DNA of 10,553 nucleotides. Origin: DATDTB01 sp035291025. GTDB lineage: Archaea > Iainarchaeota > Iainarchaeia > JAFGOX01 > DATDTB01. Positions 6,896-10,553 of the stretch are shown here, in pieces. The stretch covers positions 1-10,553 of the forward strand of contig DATDTB010000053.1 in the NCBI GenBank assembly GCA_035291025.1, in the 5' to 3' direction. The position numbers and the translations under genes were made by a program. The notes beneath the pieces are model-generated. The model was given only the letters and a program-made list of their open reading frames with translations, was not told where the DNA came from and did not search any database. Position 1 is the first letter of the stretch. Every line of letters begins with the position of its first letter.

Positions 6896-7294
6896 ATGAA
6901 GGGCATTACATTGTTCGCGGTTTTAGCTGCAGTTTTCATTGCCTTGAACGTGGGAATAATTTCTATTTTTACGCCATTAGCCAACGCCAAATGGTTCGAT
7001 GACGGCCTGGACATTGTTTCCGGCCTCGTATTGCTTTACTTTGGAGTGCTTACATGGAACGAGTTCAAGGCAGGCGGCGACAACGGGTTCAAGCTTTTTG
7101 CAGCGGGCGCCTTCCTTTTGTCTTTCCAGAAAGCGTTTGAAGTCTTGCTACAGGAATGGCAGGAGTCAATCAACTACAACTATCCAGCGTTGAATGGCTT
7201 TGACTCCGGCGACTTGATTTGGGGGCTTGCCACACTCTTTACCTTCCTGGGCGTTTACTTGTTGTCCAAGGGCTTGAAGGAGTTGACCGGTTAA
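6896..7294 (+). CDS. Small four-TM membrane protein, unknown function
   Basis: This is a 132-residue hydrophobic protein with four predicted membrane segments near residues 4-25, 37-54, 64-85 and 106-126. The loop between TM3 and TM4 (QEWQESINYNYPALNGFDSGD) is polar and acidic. No enzyme or transporter motif is visible, and I do not recognise the family. The ATG follows a TATA-like box by about 27 bases and lacks a Shine-Dalgarno motif, suggesting a leaderless transcript. Its stop overlaps the next start (TAATG), so the two small membrane proteins are probably translated together and may form one complex. Confidence 0.8.
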   Translation: MKGITLFAVLAAVFIALNVGIISIFTPLANAKWFDDGLDIVSGLVLLYFGVLTWNEFKAGGDNGFKLFAAGAFLLSFQKAFEVLLQEWQESINYNYPALNGFDSGDLIWGLATLFTFLGVYLLSKGLKELTG

Positions 7295-7563
7295 TGGCGT
7301 TCCCTTTCAACGTCGTTGTCACCTTGGCGATAATAACATTGCTTTCCGTCGGCGCGCACTGGTTTTATCAGCTCAAGCTGGAAAAGCACAGAAAAGTTTC
7401 GTCCTACCTGGCTTTGATGGCGTTTAGCTTTTTCTTAAAACTGGTTTTCACTCAAATGGGACTGTTTGCCTTGCCGTACTGGGCAGCGGCTGAAGCAGTG
7501 TTTTTGATTTCACTCATTGGAAGCATTTCAAGCTTCGTTGACTTGACGAAAATAAACCATTAA
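7294..7563 (+). CDS. Small three-TM membrane protein, unknown function
   Basis: This 89-residue protein starts at the ATG inside the TAATG overlap with the upstream 4-TM gene. The open frame extends further upstream to 7219, but that would overlap the 4-TM gene by 76 bases, so 7294 is preferred. Hydrophobic segments lie near residues 4-26, 38-58 and 61-81, with a basic loop (KLEKHRKVSS) between the first two. No motif gives a function. The last codons (LTKINH and stop) lie in the block matching sequence next to the 3' end of msrB 1.3 kb away, so this C-terminus was probably created or replaced by that duplication. Coupling to the 4-TM gene suggests a shared role in the membrane. Confidence 0.75.
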   Translation: MAFPFNVVVTLAIITLLSVGAHWFYQLKLEKHRKVSSYLALMAFSFFLKLVFTQMGLFALPYWAAAEAVFLISLIGSISSFVDLTKINH

Positions 7564-7644
7564 CTGTTTTTGCTTTTTTCACTCGCAAACTCCAGCGCGG
7601 CGGCTGCAACTGAGGGCTTTGTACGGCAGGTCCTCCACTTTTTG
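7543..7644 (-). pseudogene. Internally deleted, frameshifted msrB remnant
   Basis: Both ends of this 102-base stretch match the two ends of the intact msrB at 8872-9312. Bases 7603-7644 match 9220-9261 at 39 of 42 positions; read on the minus strand they encode EDLPYKALSCS against EDLPYKVLRCS. Bases 7591-7603 match 8921-8933 exactly and encode AALEF, the segment after the catalytic Cys. Bases 7543-7562, covering the stop and downstream flank, match 8855-8874 at 18 of 20. About 286 bases of the gene, including all zinc-binding and catalytic Cys codons, are missing. The two parts are in different frames, so no functional protein is possible. It overlaps the 3' end of the 3-TM gene. Confidence 0.85.
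7564..7580 (+). terminator. T-rich candidate terminator after the 4-TM/3-TM operon
   Basis: Immediately after the 3-TM gene stop the plus strand has TTTTT (7566-7570, running into 7571) and TTTTTT (7574-7579) separated by GC. This is a good archaeal T-run terminator. The T-runs correspond to Lys codons of the msrB remnant on the other strand, so the site may have been gained through the duplication. Confidence 0.5.
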
Positions 7645-7652
7645 AGGGCGCC

Positions 7653-7679
7653 AAGAAGTAAAAACCTTGTTTACTTCTT
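7653..7679 (-). terminator. Hairpin spanning the stop codon of the HAMP gene
   Basis: AAGAAGTAAA (7653-7662) and TTTACTTCTT (7670-7679) are perfect 10-base inverted repeats with a 7-base loop. The stem contains the HAMP gene stop codon, and the loop-side strand has a TTTTT run in minus-strand sense. It is a plausible 3'-end or terminator hairpin; a chance origin from an A/T-rich Lys-rich C-terminus cannot be excluded. Confidence 0.45.
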
Positions 7680-8066
7680 CTCCGACAACTTGGCGGCAAT
7701 CTTCAGGCTGACGAGCGTTCTTTCAAAGGCGCTTACCAAGCGCTTGACTTCATCGCTTGAAATCTTTTCCTTAGGGTCAATTTCCACCGTCAAGTCCCCC
7801 ATGCTTAGCCTCTCAATTGCCACTGTGAGATTAACAATGGGGGTGACAATGAAGTCAGCCATTACAGCCGCGGCGACTAGCAGTCCAATTGTGCTCAAGC
7901 CTGCAATTAGCATAAAGTTTCTAACAGTGACATCAAGCACTTCCTCTGAAACCTGGCCCTTGTAAATAGTTTCGAGTTGCGCAACGTTAATGAAAGTATT
8001 CAAGGCCAATGGAACTATTCCAACTGCGAAAAACGCAAGTACAAGCAACACTTTTATGCTAGCCAT
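7671..8066 (-). CDS. Stand-alone membrane HAMP-domain protein
   Basis: This 131-residue protein has TM1 (about 4-26), a short external stretch (27-50, NVAQLETIYKGQVSEEVLDVT), TM2 (52-73) and a HAMP domain (74-126). The HAMP part shows the family pattern: TPIVNLTVAIERLSMGDLTVEI for the first helix and connector, then DEVKRLVSAFERTLVSL for the second helix. HAMP domains normally relay a signal across the membrane to kinase, cyclase or methyl-accepting domains. Here nothing follows the HAMP except a Lys-rich tail, and the sensor loop is tiny. It could act by pairing with a partner or be a truncated receptor. ATG 8066 is preferred; a TTG at 8072 would add two residues. It is divergent from the 7-TM gene across a shared promoter. 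Confidence 0.85.
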   Translation of the reverse strand: MASIKVLLVLAFFAVGIVPLALNTFINVAQLETIYKGQVSEEVLDVTVRNFMLIAGLSTIGLLVAAAVMADFIVTPIVNLTVAIERLSMGDLTVEIDPKEKISSDEVKRLVSAFERTLVSLKIAAKLSEKK

Positions 8067-8098
8067 TGGCAATCACACCAACTTAACTATGTCTAACC

Positions 8099-8106
8099 TT
8101 TTAAAA
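8099..8106. promoter_or_regulatory. Palindromic TATA box shared by the HAMP and 7-TM genes
   Basis: TTTTAAAA is a perfect palindrome in the 63-base divergent gap. It lies about 27 bases before the 7-TM ATG (8130) and about 36 bases before the HAMP-gene ATG (8066), so it can direct transcription both ways. The 7-TM gene also has an AGGAG Shine-Dalgarno motif at 8120-8124. Shared use of the box is inferred from spacing. Confidence 0.5.
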
Positions 8107-8129
8107 CTGAACGGCTGTCAGGAGAGTGA

Positions 8130-8810
8130 ATGGTAAACGAGGGAATGCTTGTAAACGGCACTGTGCTGGCCATGGCGGCATTGATTTTTTTCAACAACAT
8201 CCGACGTGCTGAACGGTGGAAAAAACTGTTGCCTGAGGAAGCCTTGTGGTACGTGAAGGTTTTCTGGGTACTGAGTGGCTTATCCGTGCTGTTCATGGGG
8301 CTGCGCCAGTTCGCCGGCTATTTCGGGTACTACGACACTGACTTGTTGTTTTTCTACGCCGCCGGGGTGCCGGGCGCCTTACTAATGCTTCCAATAATCT
8401 CACTGGTGACCCAGTTGGTTACTGGAAGCCAGACAAAGGCGCTTGCAGCAGGCGCCTTACTTGGCGTCGCGGCACTTGCAGGGATAGTGCTTATTGTCCA
8501 GGCAGGGGCGGTGGGGCCGACTGTAACATTCTGGGGAACGTACTATGACGTCAACAGCAACGATGGGGAGGTACTGGTGCTGGCAGCAATTTTCCTCCCA
8601 GGCCTGCTTGCTTCAATTGTCCTACTGTATTATTCATTGACGGGCCGTATTAGAAGGGAACTGGCGTTTTTCACTCTGTCCATTTTGTTGATCGTGCTCG
8701 CATTGACTTTTGACTCACTTGTAACAACGGCATGGGGCGGCGTATTCTTGCTTGTGTTTAGAACCTTCATTTTGTACGGGGCATTAGTGACGTTCTTAGT
8801 CCACGACTAA
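8130..8810 (+). CDS. Seven-TM membrane protein, unknown function
   Basis: This 226-residue protein has seven predicted membrane segments near 7-23, 42-59, 73-96, 104-126, 147-169, 177-194 and 202-223. A basic first loop (NNIRRAERWKKLL) suggests that loop is cytoplasmic, with the N-terminus outside. The loop between TM4 and TM5 (VGPTVTFWGTYYDVNSNDGE) is polar. The last segment has no Lys, so a retinal-binding rhodopsin is unlikely. No transporter or enzyme motif is seen. The start is well supported by AGGAG five bases before the ATG. It is divergent from the stand-alone HAMP gene, so a sensory partnership is possible but unproven. Confidence 0.85.
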   Translation: MVNEGMLVNGTVLAMAALIFFNNIRRAERWKKLLPEEALWYVKVFWVLSGLSVLFMGLRQFAGYFGYYDTDLLFFYAAGVPGALLMLPIISLVTQLVTGSQTKALAAGALLGVAALAGIVLIVQAGAVGPTVTFWGTYYDVNSNDGEVLVLAAIFLPGLLASIVLLYYSLTGRIRRELAFFTLSILLIVLALTFDSLVTTAWGGVFLLVFRTFILYGALVTFLVHD

Positions 8811-8811
8811 A

Positions 8812-8835
8812 AGCCAGGCTTAAACCGCAGGCTTT
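8812..8835. repeat. Inverted repeat between the 7-TM gene and msrB 3' ends
   Basis: AAAGCC (8812-8817) pairs with GGCTTT (8830-8835), and a smaller AAGCC-A-GGCTT dyad overlaps the left arm. It lies between convergent genes, where 3'-end structures are expected. No T-run follows closely on the plus strand, so terminator function is weakly supported. Confidence 0.3.
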
Positions 8836-8871
8836 CCCTGGTTTGCAAATGGCAATGACTAAAATAAACCA

Positions 8872-9312
8872 TTACTTGTTTTTAAGTTTCCTTTTCCCTG
8901 CCCCCACCACGGCAGCGAATTCCAGCGCGGCGGAGTTCATGCAGTAACGCTTTCCCGTTGGCTTTGGGCCGTCGTCGAAGATGTGGCCCAGGTGCCCCTT
9001 GCACTTAGCGCACCTTACCTCGGTGCGCCTTAGCCCGAACTCGTTGCCTTCCTTGAACTCAATGTTTTCCTTGAAGGGCGTGTCGTAAAAGCTGGGCCAG
9101 CCCGTGTGCGAGTCGAATTTTTGCTCGGAAGAAAACAAGGGCGCCCCGCAGCCGGCGCAGTTGTAAGCGCCTTTTTCGTGGTGGTTCCAGTACTTGCCCG
9201 TAAACGGGAGTTCGGTTGAGCTGCACCTGAGGACTTTGTACGGCAGGTCCTCCAGTTTTTGCTTCCATTCCTCTTCCGTCTTGGGCATCTTTTCCTTTTT
9301 CCCCACAGCCAT
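8872..9312 (-). CDS. msrB: Peptide-methionine (R)-S-oxide reductase MsrB
   Basis: MsrB reduces the R epimer of methionine sulfoxide and complements MsrA. The 146-residue protein has all hallmarks: zinc ligands in two CxxC pairs (NCAGCG and RCAKCK), FDSHTGWPSFYD, GHLGHIFDDGP, and the catalytic RYCMNSAALEF block near the C-terminus. The length is normal, with a short Lys-rich extension at each end. The ATG at 9312 lies six bases after the padR stop, so the two genes form a tight operon and MsrB synthesis is probably under PadR control. The intact catalytic and zinc residues indicate an active enzyme. The two ends of this gene recur in the degenerate copy at 7543-7644. Confidence 0.97.
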   Translation of the reverse strand: MAVGKKEKMPKTEEEWKQKLEDLPYKVLRCSSTELPFTGKYWNHHEKGAYNCAGCGAPLFSSEQKFDSHTGWPSFYDTPFKENIEFKEGNEFGLRRTEVRCAKCKGHLGHIFDDGPKPTGKRYCMNSAALEFAAVVGAGKRKLKNK

Positions 9313-9318
9313 TTCGCG

Positions 9319-9636
9319 TCAGCACTCCCGGTTCTTGCAGTCCTCGAATATGCCGCCGAAGCACTTGAAGAAGTACTCCATGGCGTTGTCCACGCTTTTC
9401 TTCCCGTTCTTTGTGAGCGAGTACTGGATGACCTTGCCGATTCTCTTGCCCTTAATCAGCCCGCGGTCCTGCAATTGCTTGAGCGCCGGGTAAATCGTCC
9501 CAGCCTTCGGTTTTTCGCCGCGGCGCTTGCCGATTTCAACCGCGAGCTCGTCGCCGTGCATTGCTTTCTTCGAAAGGAGGTAGAGAATGTGGAACGAGAG
9601 CATGCCGCGCATGTCGCACCCTATGTCCAAGCCCAT
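9319..9636 (-). CDS. PadR-family transcriptional regulator
   Basis: This 105-residue protein has the PadR winged helix: MLSFHILYLLSKKAMHGDELAVEIG (helix 1-2 region), KPKAGTIYPALKQLQDRGLI (recognition helix, with the family hallmark GTIYPAL), then a wing (KRIGKVIQYSLTKNGKK). PadR proteins are usually dimeric repressors controlling themselves and a neighbour. After the wing only a short tail remains (81-105), typical of the small PadR subgroup. It holds Cys92, Cys100 and Cys105, with a further Cys7 at the N-terminus. With msrB directly downstream, these Cys could make the repressor redox- or metal-responsive; this is inference. A TATA-like TTTAAA lies about 33-38 bases before the ATG and there is no Shine-Dalgarno motif. 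Confidence 0.93.
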   Translation of the reverse strand: MGLDIGCDMRGMLSFHILYLLSKKAMHGDELAVEIGKRRGEKPKAGTIYPALKQLQDRGLIKGKRIGKVIQYSLTKNGKKSVDNAMEYFFKCFGGIFEDCKNREC

Positions 9637-9647
9637 GAGGTATCGAA

Positions 9648-9720
9648 GTATAGGATGCCCGATAAGTATTTAAACACTTGCTGGAAATGTATAGGATGCG
9701 CAATATTGGACATCCAATAT
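9648..9720. promoter_or_regulatory. Divergent promoter and probable PadR operator
   Basis: The gap between padR-msrB and the Cys-rich gene is packed with repeats. GTATAGGATGC occurs twice as an exact direct repeat, at 9648-9658 and 9689-9699, 41 bases apart (about four helical turns). Between them lies AAGTATTTAAACACTT (9664-9679), a near-palindrome centred on a TATA-like TTTAAA usable in both directions; each direct repeat falls close to the start point expected for one direction. At 9703-9720 ATATTGGA-CA-TCCAATAT is a perfect inverted repeat with 8-base arms. PadR members usually bind dyads in their own promoters, so this is the likely operator. Confidence 0.7.
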
Positions 9721-9748
9721 CGCGCGAAATTGCGGGGTGAAAATGGGA

Positions 9749-10075
9749 ATGAGTGAATACGAAGTGTGCGTGGAGGGAAGCTGTGGTGGCGGTTCCTGCG
9801 GCGGCGGAAACTGCGGGCCGTACCATGAATCGAACGCGTACGACGTCATGGAGCGCAGGATGCGTTACCTGACAATGGCGGCTTACAAGGAAATCCTTTA
9901 CGACAAAATCAAGCAAAAACTGGAAAGGGACGAAGGAAAAAAGATTGAAGAGCTGGCAAGTCTTTTGGTGGAAACGTCAAAGGACAAGCTAAGGGATAGG
10001 AGCGACTTGCGCGAGAAACGCGAAAAGCTGCGGAGCAAGCTCCGCGAAACATTCGAGGGAACCGAGGGCGAGTGA
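9749..10075 (+). CDS. Small protein with CX4CX4CX4C glycine-rich motif, unknown function
   Basis: This 108-residue protein has an unusual N-terminus: Cys7, Cys12, Cys17 and Cys22 fall at exact five-residue spacing in a Gly/Ser-rich run (CVEGSCGGGSCGGGNCG). The rest is a charged, helical, coiled-coil-like region rich in Lys, Glu and Arg (about 35-108; YKEILYDKIKQKLERDEGKK, SDLREKREKLRSKLRE). There is no membrane segment or signal peptide, so a cytoplasmic protein with a metal- or redox-active Cys patch is suggested. The ATG at 9749 is chosen because GGTGA (9736-9740) sits eight bases upstream; ATG 9743 or GTG 9737 in frame would add two or four residues. It is divergent from padR-msrB across the presumed operator and may belong to that regulon. 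I do not recognise a family. Confidence 0.75.
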   Translation: MSEYEVCVEGSCGGGSCGGGNCGPYHESNAYDVMERRMRYLTMAAYKEILYDKIKQKLERDEGKKIEELASLLVETSKDKLRDRSDLREKREKLRSKLRETFEGTEGE

Positions 10076-10096
10076 AAGAAATGCCGCCGAAAGTGC

Positions 10097-10128
10097 CGGG
10101 GGAGCTGCCGAGGCCCAGCCCTCCCCCG
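10097..10128 (+). terminator. GC-rich hairpin after the Cys-rich gene
   Basis: CGGGGGAG (10097-10104) pairs perfectly with CTCCCCCG (10121-10128). An inner CTG/CAG (10105-10107 and 10116-10118) can extend the stem across a two-base bulge. It starts 22 bases after the stop codon and a TTTTT run follows at 10142-10146. It is probably a transcription end or mRNA-stabilising structure. Confidence 0.5.
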
Positions 10129-10140
10129 CTGTTTCCATAA

Positions 10141-10150
10141 CTTTTTAACG
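10141..10150 (+). promoter_or_regulatory. TATA-like box upstream of the LUD gene
   Basis: CTTTTTAACG lies about 60-68 bases before the LUD-domain ATG. It would give a start point near 10172 and a leader of roughly 35-40 bases that includes purine-rich GGGGAAAGTGA just before the ATG. The T-run could equally belong to the terminator of the preceding gene. Confidence 0.35.
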
Positions 10151-10208
10151 AAAAGCGCCTTAGTCAAGACTGGAGAAGGAAAAAATTGAAAAAGGGGAAA
10201 GTGAAAAA

Positions 10209-10553
10209 ATGACTGCATGGGACAAGGTTGCTGAAGGGAAGAGCATTGAAAACGCGAAGGCTTCGCTTGAAGCCCACGGAATGAATGTCTTCGTCGTGGA
10301 AGACCGGAACGCGGCGCGGGAAAAAGTCCTTGAGCTGATTCCAAGGGGAAGCGAGGTTTACAACCAAAGCTCCGTGACCTTGGAGGAATGCGGCTTGCAC
10401 AAGGAATTCGAGGACGACTCAAAGTATGATTCGCTGAAGAAACGCGTTTGGGGCGAAAACGACAAGGAAAAACGCGCCGCGCTCAGGAGGCAAAGCGTTG
10501 CGCCCGAATACAGCGTAGGGAGCTGCGCCGCCGTGACAGAGGACGGTAAGCTC
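10209..10553 (+). CDS. LUD-domain (LutC/YkgG-like) protein, C-terminus missing at window edge
   Basis: The 115 visible residues match the N-terminal part of LUD-domain proteins. They show an early helix (ENAKASLEAHGMNVFVVEDRNAAREKVLELIP), then GSEVYNQSSVTLEECGL, the conserved region where family members have a Gly-Ser-rich 'S.T..E.G' stretch, and SVAPEYSVGSCAAVTEDGKL, where members typically continue with the G.A.TGT block. LutC-type proteins work in lactate oxidation in bacteria; many archaeal LUD proteins are free-standing with unproven roles, so a specific function is not assigned. The ATG at 10209 follows a purine-rich GGGGAAAGTGA stretch. Family members are about 200 residues, so roughly half lies outside the window. 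Confidence 0.85.
   Translation, partial: MTAWDKVAEGKSIENAKASLEAHGMNVFVVEDRNAAREKVLELIPRGSEVYNQSSVTLEECGLHKEFEDDSKYDSLKKRVWGENDKEKRAALRRQSVAPEYSVGSCAAVTEDGKL

Noticed and set aside
7219..7293. Longer start for the 3-TM protein at 7219
   Set aside because: It would overlap the 4-TM gene by 76 bases in another frame; the TAATG start at 7294 is a normal coupled start and the hydrophobic pattern begins there.
8130..8810. Microbial rhodopsin, suggested by seven membrane segments
   Set aside because: The last membrane segment has no Lys for retinal attachment and rhodopsin motifs are absent.
7543..9270. Matching msrB-derived blocks as the ends of a mobile element
   Set aside because: The matches are in direct orientation and fall inside and next to msrB coding sequence; there is no transposase, terminal inverted repeat or target duplication. 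Gene duplication with deletion explains them.
9898..10422. 174-codon minus-strand frame at the right end
   Set aside because: It is antisense to the Cys-rich gene and the LUD gene; its Arg/Ser/Pro/Phe-rich composition is typical of a shadow frame.

Overview
The window is about half G+C and reads as an archaeal chromosome segment. The signs are a two-ATPase Cdc48/VAT protein, an archaeal-type Hsp20, PadR and winged-helix regulators, TATA-like boxes about 22-30 bases before several starts, and starts without a Shine-Dalgarno motif (leaderless style) next to others with GGAG or GGTGA. A DPANN-type archaeon is a guess from the overall gene style only; no marker here fixes the lineage. There are no rRNA or tRNA genes, CRISPR arrays or transposases, and no gene-free stretch over 300 bases.

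Layout. (1) Bases 1-2183, minus strand: hsp20 followed by cdc48, a protein-quality-control operon; cdc48 runs off the left edge. (2) Bases 2386-3735, plus strand: a winged-helix regulator divergent from hsp20, then a protein joining a methyltransferase-like Rossmann domain to a C-terminal helix-turn-helix. (3) Bases 3766-6841, minus strand: msrA, then a large lipoprotein with Asp-box (BNR) propeller repeats and an M23-like C-terminal domain. (4) Bases 6896-8810: a membrane-protein cluster made of a 4-TM and a 3-TM protein with overlapping stop and start, a minus-strand protein that is two TM segments plus a HAMP domain, and a divergent 7-TM protein. (5) Bases 8872-9636, minus strand: a padR-msrB operon. 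It is divergent from a small protein with four Cys spaced every five residues (9749-10075), across a compact repeat-rich intergenic region that looks like an operator. (6) From 10209, plus strand: the first part of a LUD (LutC-like) protein that runs off the right edge.

Two themes stand out. Both stereospecific methionine sulfoxide reductases (MsrA and MsrB) lie within 3 kb of each other among membrane, lipoprotein and Cys-rich genes, suggesting an oxidative-stress and envelope neighbourhood. The left end suggests a heat-shock unit in which a winged-helix regulator faces hsp20-cdc48.

The most concrete unexpected feature is a short internally deleted and frameshifted copy of msrB at 7543-7644, between the 3-TM gene and the HAMP gene. 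Its ends closely match the two ends of the intact msrB 1.3 kb away, so this region has undergone duplication followed by deletion.
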